Origin: Candidatus Segatella intestinihominis
GTDB lineage: Bacteria; Bacteroidota; Bacteroidia; Bacteroidales; Bacteroidaceae
Length of the DNA: 42,564 bases
Assembly: GCA_900548535.1 (NCBI GenBank)
Contig: URLG01000018.1
Coordinates: forward strand, 1 to 42,564
Direction: 5' to 3'
The notes under the pieces were generated by a model. The model had not been told where the DNA came from. It did no database searches and was given only the letters and a program-made list of their open reading frames with translations. The position numbers and the translations under genes are program-made. Below are positions 29,506 to 37,259 of this stretch, in pieces. Positions within the stretch are counted from its first letter, which is position 1. Every line of letters starts with the position of its first letter.

Positions 29506-30356
29506 TTGGTAAACAAACTTTTTGGTTCGTAGAAGTGGTTGACCGGTCCATGTCCTTCGCCTATCTCCACATCTTTGCCTGCGAGAATAGCTCCTGAGAG
29601 ATAAGTCTTCGCCATGGCGATGGCGGTGTTCATATCCATTTCTCTTGCTAAGTAGGAGGTGATGGCAGAGGAAAGGGTGCAGCCTGTGCCATGGGTGTTT
29701 CGGGTATTCACACTGATGCCACGGTAGCTGGTCAGAAGTTTGCCATTCTCAAAGAGATAGTCTATCTTCTCTGTACCCTCGAAGTGACCTCCCTTGATGA
29801 GTACGTGCTTGCAGCCCAGGCGGTTGATGGCTGAGGCTGCCTGCATGATGTCTTCTTTGTTTTCAATCTTCATGCCTGCCAATATCTCTGCCTCTGGAAT
29901 GTTGGGGGTGAGGAGAGTGGCAAGGGGAAGGAGTTCCTTGATGAAGATATCGAGCGCATCCTCTTGCATCAGTCGGCATCCGCTGGTAGATACCATGACG
30001 GGGTCGATGACGAGATGCTGATAATCAGTATGTTGATTGCTGGCTTCATTTGCGGTATCTGTATGATACATCTTGAGTGTTTCGGCGATAGCGTGGATCG
30101 TATCGCTATCGTTTACCATACCTATCTTGATGGCATCAGGATGGATGTCGTCCATCACTGCTTTGATTTGTCCGCTTACGATGTCTGCCTCCACCTTTTG
30201 GATGCCATATACGTCCTTGGTATTCTGCACGGTGATGGCGGTGATGGCAGATGCGGCGTATACGCCCAGGGCCGACATCGTCTTGATGTCGGCCTGGATG
30301 CCAGCTCCTCCGCAACTGTCGGAGCCTGCTATGGTCAATGCTGTATAGTATCTCAT
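29502..30356 (-). CDS. thiD: Hydroxymethylpyrimidine (phosphate) kinase
   Basis: From ATG 30356 a 284-residue ribokinase-fold enzyme of thiamine synthesis that phosphorylates HMP and HMP-P. Marks are LTIAGSDSCGGAGIQADIKT at the start, the AITAITVQNT segment, VIDPVMVSTSG, LTPNIPEAEIL, VLIKGGHFEG and the anion-hole NTHGTGCTLSSAI with the catalytic Asp/Cys region. The frame can be extended to a TTG at 30377, but this runs into the tRNA-Ser terminator. Overlaps the thiE-like gene by 4 nt. No TPP riboswitch is seen upstream. thiL lies at 34190. Confidence 0.93.
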   Translation of the reverse strand: MRYYTALTIAGSDSCGGAGIQADIKTMSALGVYAASAITAITVQNTKDVYGIQKVEADIVSGQIKAVMDDIHPDAIKIGMVNDSDTIHAIAETLKMYHTDTANEASNQHTDYQHLVIDPVMVSTSGCRLMQEDALDIFIKELLPLATLLTPNIPEAEILAGMKIENKEDIMQAASAINRLGCKHVLIKGGHFEGTEKIDYLFENGKLLTSYRGISVNTRNTHGTGCTLSSAITSYLAREMDMNTAIAMAKTYLSGAILAGKDVEIGEGHGPVNHFYEPKSLFTK

Positions 30357-30380
30357 GTCTTTTTTGTATTCTATCAAAAC

Positions 30381-30414
30381 GAAAAAAGTCTTCTGAAATT
30401 TCTTTCAGAAGACT
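30381..30414 (-). terminator. Terminator of tRNA-Ser
   Basis: On the minus strand AGTCTTCTGAAA pairs perfectly with TTTCAGAAGACT around GAAA and is followed by a T run. It lies between tRNA-Ser and thiD on the same strand, so thiD is probably transcribed by read-through or from an unseen promoter. Confidence 0.85.
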
Positions 30415-30418
30415 CTTG

Positions 30419-30503
30419 CGGAGAGAGAGGGATTCGAACCCCCGGTACCTCTCGGTACGACGGTTTTCAAGACCGTTGTAATCGACCACTCTACCATCTC
30501 TCC
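30419..30503 (-). tRNA. tRNA-Ser (UGA)
   Basis: An 85-nt class II tRNA on the minus strand. Acceptor stem GGAGAGA pairs with TCTCTCC, anticodon loop CTTGAAA gives UGA, a long variable arm (GTACCGAGAGGTAC) is as expected for serine, and the T-arm reads GGTTCGAATCC. CCA is not encoded. Confidence 0.95.
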
Positions 30504-30548
30504 AAAATTCAGTCTGGATGACTATAGCTTGGTTTTCTTAAGCGGTTG

Positions 30549-30580
30549 CAAAGGTACTACTATTTTTTGATTCCACCAAA
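30549..30580 (-). promoter_or_regulatory. Promoter of tRNA-Ser
   Basis: Minus-strand TACCTTTG (complement of 30549-30556) with TTTGGTGG (30573-30580). Confidence 0.7.
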
Positions 30581-30625
30581 TTTTTTTGGAACTTTTTTGC
30601 GATTTTCTTCAAAAAAGTGCGTTTT

Positions 30626-30654
30626 TTACCAAAAATGGGCTACCGCTGTAGCCC
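30626..30654 (-). terminator. Possible terminator of thyX
   Basis: GGGCTAC 30637-30643 pairs with GTAGCCC 30648-30654; on the minus strand it is followed by ATTTTTGG and further A/T. It lies about 120 nt after the thyX stop. The rest of 30655-30775 shows no gene. Confidence 0.55.
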
Positions 30655-30775
30655 AAAACCTTGATAACCTTAAATCTAATACTATGAAAAACACAAGGCA
30701 AAGATAAGCAAATAATCAATTCACCATGTCAATAAAACTGAAAATCTGCTTCTCTGCCTAGCTATTTTACCTTTT

Positions 30776-31657
30776 TTAATCTTTCAAGTACCCCTTTGCC
30801 TTAAACTCTTCCATCAATGGAAGGGCTAGAATCTTGGCATCTGGATGAGGAGCACCCGTGGTGCCCAAGGCACGGAGATCAAAGAAGTGTTTCCAGTCGC
30901 TGATGAAGGCGGTATGCACCAACTCCGTGTTGCAATCCAATGGCAGGATGGCACGAGCCTCCTGTGGTTTGCAACCTGCCTCGATCAACTTCATGTAGGC
31001 ATACTCGGCTGCCTCGTTGGCGAAAATCCAAGTTGTCAACTTGCTCCATTCCTCAGCTCTGTTCTCGGCAATATCCTCGCAGAGGTCACGGAACTGATAG
31101 TCGTCTGCCTCTTGTGATCCGTCAAATTCTTCTTCTGCCACCCACGTAGGGAGATTGATGGTAATCTCGTTGTCAAACTTGTTCTTGGAATAGTTGCAGT
31201 AGCGAGTGCTCTGCTCAGCCATAGAGTTGGCACGGTGGCGATTGTATTCGCGGGTGATGGAGATCTGGGTGGTGAAATGCACGGTGATGCGCAGTTCATG
31301 CTTGCCCTCCTCGTAGTCGCTGAGGTGTTTCAAGTCGTCCAAGCACTTGTTTTCTGCCAGTACACGCAGGTTGGTGGTGATATAATCCTTGCCATCAATG
31401 GTGTTGAGGCGAGAGAACTTATTGTGCAGATAGAGTGGCAACTCGCCATGATTGCATACGAGATATACTGTGCCGTGTTCCAGCATGGCAAAGTGCTCGC
31501 TCTGAATCATGCGACCCACGAAAGGCTTGGCAGAGTCTTCCGTAGTGTTGTTCTCGCTCTTGTAGCATACACGTCCGGCACGTTCTATCTGCTGATAGAT
31601 GCCGAGCTCACCTGGCTTTTGCAGCCAAATCTCATATTGAGGTCTTTGTATTTTCAT
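30776..31657 (-). CDS. thyX: Flavin-dependent thymidylate synthase
   Basis: A 293-residue FAD enzyme making dTMP from dUMP with methylene-THF. The ThyX motif RHRANSMAEQSTRY is at residues 140-153; supporting segments are SEHFAMLEHGTVYL and the C-terminal PQEARAILPLDCNTELV, which holds the nucleotide-binding Arg. It is longer than the ~220-residue minimal form because of an insertion of about 30 residues around DEEFDGSQEADDYQ. It spares THF from oxidation, as usual in anaerobes. Divergent from trmO, with promoter at 31682-31706. Confidence 0.95.
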   Translation of the reverse strand: MKIQRPQYEIWLQKPGELGIYQQIERAGRVCYKSENNTTEDSAKPFVGRMIQSEHFAMLEHGTVYLVCNHGELPLYLHNKFSRLNTIDGKDYITTNLRVLAENKCLDDLKHLSDYEEGKHELRITVHFTTQISITREYNRHRANSMAEQSTRYCNYSKNKFDNEITINLPTWVAEEEFDGSQEADDYQFRDLCEDIAENRAEEWSKLTTWIFANEAAEYAYMKLIEAGCKPQEARAILPLDCNTELVHTAFISDWKHFFDLRALGTTGAPHPDAKILALPLMEEFKAKGYLKD

Positions 31658-31681
31658 TGTTGATAGTTATTGTTTTGAGTG

Positions 31682-31706
31682 CAAAGGTACATCATTTTGG
31701 CGACAA
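31682..31706 (-). promoter_or_regulatory. Promoter of thyX
   Basis: Minus-strand TACCTTTG (complement of 31682-31689) with TTG (31704-31706), 25 nt before the thyX start. Confidence 0.65.
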
Positions 31707-31766
31707 TACAAAATAAATGCTCACTTTTTTCGTTTTCCCTATATATATAATAAGGTATAGGAAAAT

Positions 31767-32447
31767 ATGGAAATAAAACCGATAGCTCGATTTCGTTCGC
31801 CCTTCTCCAGTAAGTTTGGCATCCCCAAGCAGGCTGGATTGGTGGCTGAACTGGAAGGACGGATAGTTTTTGAGCCCGAATATCGCAATGCCGATGCCCT
31901 TAGAGGTATGGACGGATTTGATTATCTCTGGCTGATATGGGAATTTTCGGCTAATAAGCACAAGGCGAATAGCCCTGTGGTGAGACCCCCTGTGCTCGGT
32001 GGCAATGAGAAGGTGGGCGTCTTTGCCACTCGCAGTCCTTTTCGCCCTAACAACATCGGACTTTCTTCCGTTCGCATCTCCAGGATAGAGTGGGAGACAA
32101 ACAAGGGACCAGTGATTCATGTGAGGGGAGCCGACCTGATGGATGGCACTCCGATTTATGACATCAAGCCCTACGTGGTGTATGCCGACTGTCATCCCGA
32201 GGCGAGAAGTGGATTCGTGGATGAGAGGAAATGGGCTAAACTGGAGGTGGTGATTCCTGATGACGTGAGGGAACATCTGCTAAAGAATGGGCTGGATGAG
32301 GATAAAATTCGAGTGCTGGCTGATGTGTTGGCGCAAGATCCTCGCCCTCATTATCAAAAAGACCCCCATAAGGTATATGGTATGCCTTATGAGGGTTGGG
32401 ATATTCATTTTGTAGTCAGTGGGCAAACGCTTACTTTGCAAAAGTAG
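31767..32447 (+). CDS. trmO: tRNA (t6A37) N6-methyltransferase TrmO
   Basis: A 226-residue SAM enzyme that methylates the N6 of threonylcarbamoyladenosine 37 in tRNA-Thr. The UPF0066/TsaA beta-barrel is shown by IARFRSPFSSKFGIPKQAGL, the ALRGMDGFDYLWLIWEF block and VFATRSPFRPNNIGLSSVRI. C-terminal part: KPYVVYADCHPEARSG and the DPRPHYQKDP end typical of TrmO. The leader motif TATATATAATAAGGTATA stands 7 nt before the ATG. Its last 17 nt overlap the convergent GH28 gene. Confidence 0.9.
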   Translation: MEIKPIARFRSPFSSKFGIPKQAGLVAELEGRIVFEPEYRNADALRGMDGFDYLWLIWEFSANKHKANSPVVRPPVLGGNEKVGVFATRSPFRPNNIGLSSVRISRIEWETNKGPVIHVRGADLMDGTPIYDIKPYVVYADCHPEARSGFVDERKWAKLEVVIPDDVREHLLKNGLDEDKIRVLADVLAQDPRPHYQKDPHKVYGMPYEGWDIHFVVSGQTLTLQK

Positions 32448-33840
32448 CGAAGTGGACATTGTCGAGCTTGATTTTGCAAGTCTCGTCAATGTCTTGCGCA
32501 TTCTTGTTGTAGAAGATGTATGCGTTCTTGATGTCTATGTCATGAACCATACCTTCTGCTCCATGAGCCACGATGCCGTTCTTGCAACCACGTACGTAGA
32601 TGTCGCTCATGTGGATGTCTTGGAAGTTGGGCAGAAACTCCTGCTTTACTGGGGCTGTCTGTTGCTTGGCTCCCACGTGGTTGTCCCAATAAGTGGTCTC
32701 GAAGGTGATGGCGTCGCCCGTAATATCGGTCATATAGATGTGGTCGATGAAGATATTCTCAGATGTTCCACCTCTCTTCACGCTACTCTTGAATCGCAGT
32801 CCGGCGTCTGTGCCCTGGAAGGTGTTGTTGCGAACCACGATGTTCTTCATGCCGCCAGAAAATTCACTGCCGATAACAAAACCGCCATGGGCATGGTAAA
32901 CAGTATTGTCCTGGATGTTGATGTTCTCGCAAGGACCAGCTTTCACGCCTGCTTCTCCTGCGCCGCCCTTCATGCAGATGCCGTCATCGCCAGCATCCAC
33001 GATATTGTTGACAATGAGCACGTCCTTGCAACTAGAGATGTCGATGGCATCGCCATTCTGTGCATTCCAAGGACATTTCACGGTGATGCCGTCGATAATC
33101 ACATTCTTGCATCGGGTAGGGATGAGGTGGAAGCGAGGGCTATTCAGTAAGGTGACGCCCTGCACCAAAACGTTCTCGCAATCTACAAAGCGAACCATGT
33201 GATTGCGTACTCTTTCTTGGTCATCGATGGTGGATACCACATCAGGGGTGTGCTTCAGATGCAGGGGATACCAGATGTCGCCTTTCTCATTGAGGGTGCC
33301 GCCCATCTGCTTAAACTGATTCCATTCCACATCGCTCACCTTGCTTCGCTTTACTGGGCGCCACCATTCGCCATTGCCGTCAATGGTGCCTTCGCCCGTA
33401 ATGGAAATGTTCTTGCGCTTGCTGGCGTTGATGGCTGGAGTTGCTCGGTTTTCCTTTTGTCCTGTCTTCTCATCTGTCTTGATGAGGTCGTTCTTATCCT
33501 CAGAGAATACGATGATGGCATTCTTCTCCAGATGCAAGTCTATGTTGTCCTTGAGTGAGATGAGTCCTGTCAGATAGATGCCGGCTGGCACATTGAGGTG
33601 ACCGCCACCCATCTTGCTCAGTTTGCTAATGGCTTTGGCAAAGGCTTGAGTGTTCATCGCCTGTCCATCGCCATTGCCGCCGCATTCCAAGATGCTTACT
33701 TGATTGTCGGGGATGGTAGGCAGGATGGGCTGAGTCATCTGAACTGGCAAGTTCTGATAATACTTGTCATATTTGCTGCCTGCTTGTGCAGTGGTCATTA
33801 CGGCGAAGAGTGCCAGTAATGAGATTAAAATCTTTTTCAT
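32431..33840 (-). CDS. Polygalacturonase-like enzyme, glycoside hydrolase family 28
   Basis: A 469-residue exported beta-helix enzyme with signal peptide (about 1-20, ending AQA). GH28 catalytic residues are visible: D264 in QNGDAID, D285/D286 in AGDDGICMKGG, H318 in AHGGFVIGSEFSGG, and R349/K351 in GLRFKS. It cleaves galacturonosyl bonds in pectin, or rhamnogalacturonan oligomers, probably from the chain end in the periplasm. Products would feed the hexuronate route including uxuA (39212). No clear -7 box is found in the 130 nt upstream, which suggests activator control. Convergent overlap with trmO. Confidence 0.9.
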   Translation of the reverse strand: MKKILISLLALFAVMTTAQAGSKYDKYYQNLPVQMTQPILPTIPDNQVSILECGGNGDGQAMNTQAFAKAISKLSKMGGGHLNVPAGIYLTGLISLKDNIDLHLEKNAIIVFSEDKNDLIKTDEKTGQKENRATPAINASKRKNISITGEGTIDGNGEWWRPVKRSKVSDVEWNQFKQMGGTLNEKGDIWYPLHLKHTPDVVSTIDDQERVRNHMVRFVDCENVLVQGVTLLNSPRFHLIPTRCKNVIIDGITVKCPWNAQNGDAIDISSCKDVLIVNNIVDAGDDGICMKGGAGEAGVKAGPCENINIQDNTVYHAHGGFVIGSEFSGGMKNIVVRNNTFQGTDAGLRFKSSVKRGGTSENIFIDHIYMTDITGDAITFETTYWDNHVGAKQQTAPVKQEFLPNFQDIHMSDIYVRGCKNGIVAHGAEGMVHDIDIKNAYIFYNKNAQDIDETCKIKLDNVHFATFAK

Positions 33841-33918
33841 TTTGATACAGTCTTTAAGTTTGTTTTGTTATAGTTCTTTTGTGAATGTTATGCTTTGTAA
33901 CACATGTTGTCTTCAAGC

Positions 33919-33958
33919 TAAAAAACCAAAAAGGGCAGCCCCAACCGAAGTCGAGAAC
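33919..33958 (-). terminator. Probable terminator of tRNA-Phe
   Basis: On the minus strand GGGCGG pairs with CTGCCC over a 19-nt loop, followed by TTTTTGG and more T, about 25 nt after the tRNA. Confidence 0.5.
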
Positions 33959-33979
33959 CGCCCCAAATGAAAGGAGGAG

Positions 33980-34052
33980 TGGTACCACCAGGAATCGAAC
34001 CGGGGACACAAGGATTTTCAGTCCTTTGCTCTACCAACTGAGCTATGGCACC
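33980..34052 (-). tRNA. tRNA-Phe (GAA)
   Basis: On the minus strand GGTGCCA pairs with TGGTACC (one G-T), the D-arm is GCTCAGTTGGTAGAGC, the anticodon stem-loop is AGGACTGAAAATCCTT giving GAA, and the T-arm contains GGTTCGATTCC. The 3' CCA is not encoded. A promoter (complement of CAAAGGTA at 34072-34079) stands 20 nt upstream. Confidence 0.95.
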
Positions 34053-34094
34053 ATCTTGCTTTTTGCGTTTGCAAAGGTACAACAATATTTTTAA

Positions 34095-34131
34095 TTAAGC
34101 AAGAGAAACTGAAATAATTTCTCTTGCTTAA
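34095..34131 (-). terminator. Terminator of the sppA-lpxK-PNP-thiL operon
   Basis: A perfect 14-bp stem (TTAAGCAAGAGAAA 34095-34108 with 34118-34131), followed on the minus strand by an A/T-rich stretch, 59 nt after the thiL stop. Confidence 0.75.
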
Positions 34132-34189
34132 TGTTTATTAACTAAAATGACTCCTGCGATATGCGGTTTTGTATCGCTATAGGGTAATG

Positions 34190-35299
34190 TTAGTCTTTCA
34201 GAGGATTCCATCCCTGTGCCTTGAGCTCGAATTCCTGTCCATCACGAGTGATGAGGAACTTGCCCAGGCTTTCCTTGGTGATGTATCCTATTTGTCGTAC
34301 GCCTTCCATAGCTTCCACCTTTTCGTGGTCGCCGATAGGTACTGTGAAGAGAAGCTCATAGTCCTCGCCTCCATTCATGGCGCAGGTGGTCAGGTTCATG
34401 TTGAACTCCTCTGCCTGCACGGCTGTCTGGTAGTCTATCGGAATGTTCTTCTCATATACTCGGCATCCACAGTGGCTCTGCTCGCAGATGTGCATCAGCT
34501 CACTGCTCAAGCCATCGCTGATATCCATCATGGCGGTAGGGCGGATGCCTGCCTCTCTCAACTGAGCTATCACGTCGCCGCGAGCCTCTGGCTGCAACTG
34601 GCGCTCCAAGAGATATTCCTTGCCAGCGAAGTCTGGCTGGAAGTTGCGCATGTTCTCCAGGTCTTTCTGGAGCAGGGCGATGCGGTCGTTGTCCCCCTTG
34701 GCCTTGGCTTCAGCCATCTTCTTGCGGATGTCCTCTACCTGTCCGTAGTATACGGATTTCTCACGCTCCAAGAGTTGCAAACCCATGTAGGCTCCACCCA
34801 GATCGCCCGTAACGCAGATGAGGTCAGTCTCCTTAGCTCCGTTGCGATACACTATGTCTTCCTTGGCAGCCTCGCCGATGCAAGTGATGCTGATGGCAAG
34901 ACCTGTATAAGAAGAAGTGGTATCTCCGCCCACGATGTCGATGCCCCACTTGTCGCAAGCCATACGCAATCCCTTGTAGAAATCCTCCAGGTCTTCCACC
35001 TTGAATCTCTTGCTCAGGGCGATGCTCACTACCATCTGGCGTGGCGTACCATTCATGGCAAAGATGTCGCTGATGTTGACCATCGCACTCTTATAGCCCA
35101 GGTGTTGCAGGTCGATGTATGTCAAGTCGAAGTGCACGCCCTCCATCAGCATATCGGTAGTAACCAATACCTCCTTGTCGGGATAATGCATCACGGCACA
35201 ATCATCGCCCACGCCATATACGGTAGAGGCATTTTTGTTTTCATATCCTTTGGTGAGATGGTCGATAAGACCAAACTCACCCAACTTTGCTATATCCAA
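34190..35299 (-). CDS. thiL: Thiamine-monophosphate kinase
   Basis: A 369-residue enzyme making thiamine diphosphate from thiamine phosphate. Family marks are LGEFGLIDHL at the start, GVGDDCAVM and VTTDMLMEGVHFDL (metal-binding Asp residues), the KSAMVNISDIFAMNGTP segment, VGGDTTSS, VTGDLGGAYMGL, and MDISDGLSSELMHICEQS with NGGEDYELLF. A 40-residue charged insertion (about 185-225) is longer than in E. coli ThiL but usual in Bacteroidota. Last gene of the sppA operon, 47 nt after the PNP gene. It completes a thiamine route with thiD and the thiE-like gene. Confidence 0.95.
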   Translation of the reverse strand: MDIAKLGEFGLIDHLTKGYENKNASTVYGVGDDCAVMHYPDKEVLVTTDMLMEGVHFDLTYIDLQHLGYKSAMVNISDIFAMNGTPRQMVVSIALSKRFKVEDLEDFYKGLRMACDKWGIDIVGGDTTSSYTGLAISITCIGEAAKEDIVYRNGAKETDLICVTGDLGGAYMGLQLLEREKSVYYGQVEDIRKKMAEAKAKGDNDRIALLQKDLENMRNFQPDFAGKEYLLERQLQPEARGDVIAQLREAGIRPTAMMDISDGLSSELMHICEQSHCGCRVYEKNIPIDYQTAVQAEEFNMNLTTCAMNGGEDYELLFTVPIGDHEKVEAMEGVRQIGYITKESLGKFLITRDGQEFELKAQGWNPLKD

Positions 35300-35346
35300 T
35301 GTTAATTAAGAATTAATAATTATGTATTGACTATGATGCATAGTAA

Positions 35347-36156
35347 TTAAGAGCGGCAAATCATCTCGCGCATAATCTCTGTCATCTTTGGCTGTGCGGC
35401 ATTGGCAGCTACCTGTACCTCCTCATGGCTTACCTCGACAGGAACGTCGAAGCCACCGAGGTCGGTGATGATGCTGATGCCGAATACCTTGATGCCACAG
35501 TGGCGAGCCACGATTACCTCTGGTACGGTGCTCATGCCCACAGCGTCGGCGCCGAGCTTGTGATACATTCTGTACTCTGCTGGAGTCTCGAAAGTAGGAC
35601 CCTGCACGCCGATGTATACGCCATGCTGAATCTCGATGCCCTTCTCCTTGGCTATCTCGTCGGCTAAGTCGCGAAGCTTCTTGTCGTATGCCTCGTGCAT
35701 GTCTGGGAAGCGAGGACCGGTAGGGAAGTTCTTGCCACGCAATGGATGCTCTGGGAAGAAGTTGATGTGGTCGTCGATAACCATCAAATCGCCAATCTTA
35801 AACTCTGGGTTCATACCGCCAGAAGCATTGCTCACGAAGAGGGTCTCGATACCCAACTCGTACATCACACGCTCTGGGAAGGTAACTTCCTTCATGTTGT
35901 ATCCCTCATAGAAGTGGAAGCGACCTTCCATCGCCATGATGTCCTTGCCGCCGAGCTTGCCGAAGATCAGCTTGCCAGCGTGTCCTTCTACCGTAGATAC
36001 AGGGAAGTTTGGTATCTCACTATATGGAAATTCGTAGCTATCAGTTATTTCTGAAGCTAATTGTCCGAGGCCTGTTCCCAGAATGATTGCTGTCTTCGGA
36101 CTTGTTGTCATCCTTTCTTTTAGCCAGGATGCTGTTTCTTGAATTCTTTCGTACAT
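35347..36156 (-). CDS. Purine nucleoside phosphorylase, trimeric type
   Basis: A 269-residue enzyme splitting guanosine and inosine with phosphate for purine salvage. Signatures are IILGTGLGQLASEI (phosphate loop), FPVSTVEGHAGKL, GRFHFYEGY, VSNASGGMNPEF, HINFFPEHPLRG, GVYIGVQGPTFETPAEY and GMSTVPEVIVARHCG followed by the ITDLGG segment (base-binding Glu/Asn region). This is the PNP-I (PunA/mammalian-like) class. Its first 116 nt overlap the 3' end of lpxK on the same strand in another frame; GTGLGQL conservation supports the start at 36156. Confidence 0.95.
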   Translation of the reverse strand: MYERIQETASWLKERMTTSPKTAIILGTGLGQLASEITDSYEFPYSEIPNFPVSTVEGHAGKLIFGKLGGKDIMAMEGRFHFYEGYNMKEVTFPERVMYELGIETLFVSNASGGMNPEFKIGDLMVIDDHINFFPEHPLRGKNFPTGPRFPDMHEAYDKKLRDLADEIAKEKGIEIQHGVYIGVQGPTFETPAEYRMYHKLGADAVGMSTVPEVIVARHCGIKVFGISIITDLGGFDVPVEVSHEEVQVAANAAQPKMTEIMREMICRS

Positions 36157-37216
36157 AGCTTATTATTTTTTCGTTAAAGTTTTCTTCTTGATCTTGCATA
36201 AAGCTTACCTTGATAGGCAGGGCGTAGAGATTGTCTTTCACTATCTCGTAGAGTCCTTCGCTATCTCTGAGTCTTACCGCGTCTTTCTCTGTTGTGATGA
36301 TGAGGCGTGGCTCTGGCATCGACTCAAAGATTTCGTTGATGCGGTCGATGTCCTTGCTCTTGAAGTGGTGATGGTCGCCAAAGGATACGGAGGTGAGGGT
36401 CTTGACCATAGGTGTCAAGTCGTGCTCCATCTGCTTGGGCGAGGCGATACCCGTGAGCAGCATCACGTTCTTGTCCTTGAGCGATTCCAAGTCTAGCTGT
36501 TGCTCATTGAAGATGCCGATAGGCTTGTCGTAGTTGATGCATGTGAAGTAGAGCTTCTGGAAAGGGTAGAGGTTCATCGCCTTGGTGAGCACTCTAAATT
36601 CCATTGGCTTCAGGTCCTTCGGGCATTTGGTTACGATCACGATGTCGGCACGGTTCTTTCCGCTCAGCGGTTCGCGCAGTCTGCCTGCTGGCAATATCTT
36701 GTCATAGATGATGAGTCGGTGATAATCCACCAGCAGGATGTTGATGCCCGGCTTCACATAGCGATGCTGGAAGGCATCATCGAGCAGGATGACTTCTACG
36801 TCCTTGGTTTCCTCGTCATCTTGCAGGTGCTGGATGCCCCTTACTCTCTTGGCGTCTACGGCTACATAGATGCCTGGAAATTTCTGGTGCATCTGGAATG
36901 GCTCGTCGCCTATTTCCTTCATCTCCGTATCTTCCTCAGCCAGCACATAGCCACGGCTCTTGCGCTTGTAGCCTCTGGAGAGGACGGCTATCTTTACCTT
37001 GTCTTGCAATAGGCGAACGAGATATTCCACATGAGGAGTCTTGCCTGAGCCTCCCACGGTGATGTTGCCTACCGATATTACGGGTAGGGAAAATGACTTG
37101 CTTTTCTTGACACCGATGTCGAAGAGCCAGTTGCGGAATCTCATGATGCTGCCATATATCCAACTGAGTGGTAATAGCCATTCGTTGATCTTGATAAGAT
37201 CTCCTTCTGTTCTCAT
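36041..37216 (-). CDS. lpxK: Tetraacyldisaccharide 4'-kinase
   Basis: A 391-residue inner-membrane kinase of lipid A synthesis. Walker A GGSGKT is at residues 55-60 within SVGNITVGGSGKTPHVEYL; other marks are LSRGYKRKSRGYV, GDEPFQMHQKF, VILLDDAFQHRYVKPGINIL, LPAGRLREPL and SFGDHHHFKSKDI, TTEKDAVRL. The last ~34 residues (from KNSRNSILAKR) are basic, low in complexity and overprinted on the PNP gene, so the original stop was probably lost. Two tandem TATAATAAGGTATA motifs precede the ATG. Confidence 0.93.
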   Translation of the reverse strand: MRTEGDLIKINEWLLPLSWIYGSIMRFRNWLFDIGVKKSKSFSLPVISVGNITVGGSGKTPHVEYLVRLLQDKVKIAVLSRGYKRKSRGYVLAEEDTEMKEIGDEPFQMHQKFPGIYVAVDAKRVRGIQHLQDDEETKDVEVILLDDAFQHRYVKPGINILLVDYHRLIIYDKILPAGRLREPLSGKNRADIVIVTKCPKDLKPMEFRVLTKAMNLYPFQKLYFTCINYDKPIGIFNEQQLDLESLKDKNVMLLTGIASPKQMEHDLTPMVKTLTSVSFGDHHHFKSKDIDRINEIFESMPEPRLIITTEKDAVRLRDSEGLYEIVKDNLYALPIKVSFMQDQEENFNEKIISYVRKNSRNSILAKRKDDNKSEDSNHSGNRPRTISFRNN

Positions 37217-37259
37217 ATACCTTATTATATTTATACCTTATTATATATAGGGTTTGTTG

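Noticed and set aside
30356..30420. TPP riboswitch before thiD
   Set aside because: The short leader contains the tRNA-Ser terminator hairpin and lacks the conserved CUGAGA and thi-box sequences.
34169..35305. A 378-codon plus-strand frame over thiL
   Set aside because: It mirrors thiL, which has all family motifs; the frame lacks any domain pattern.
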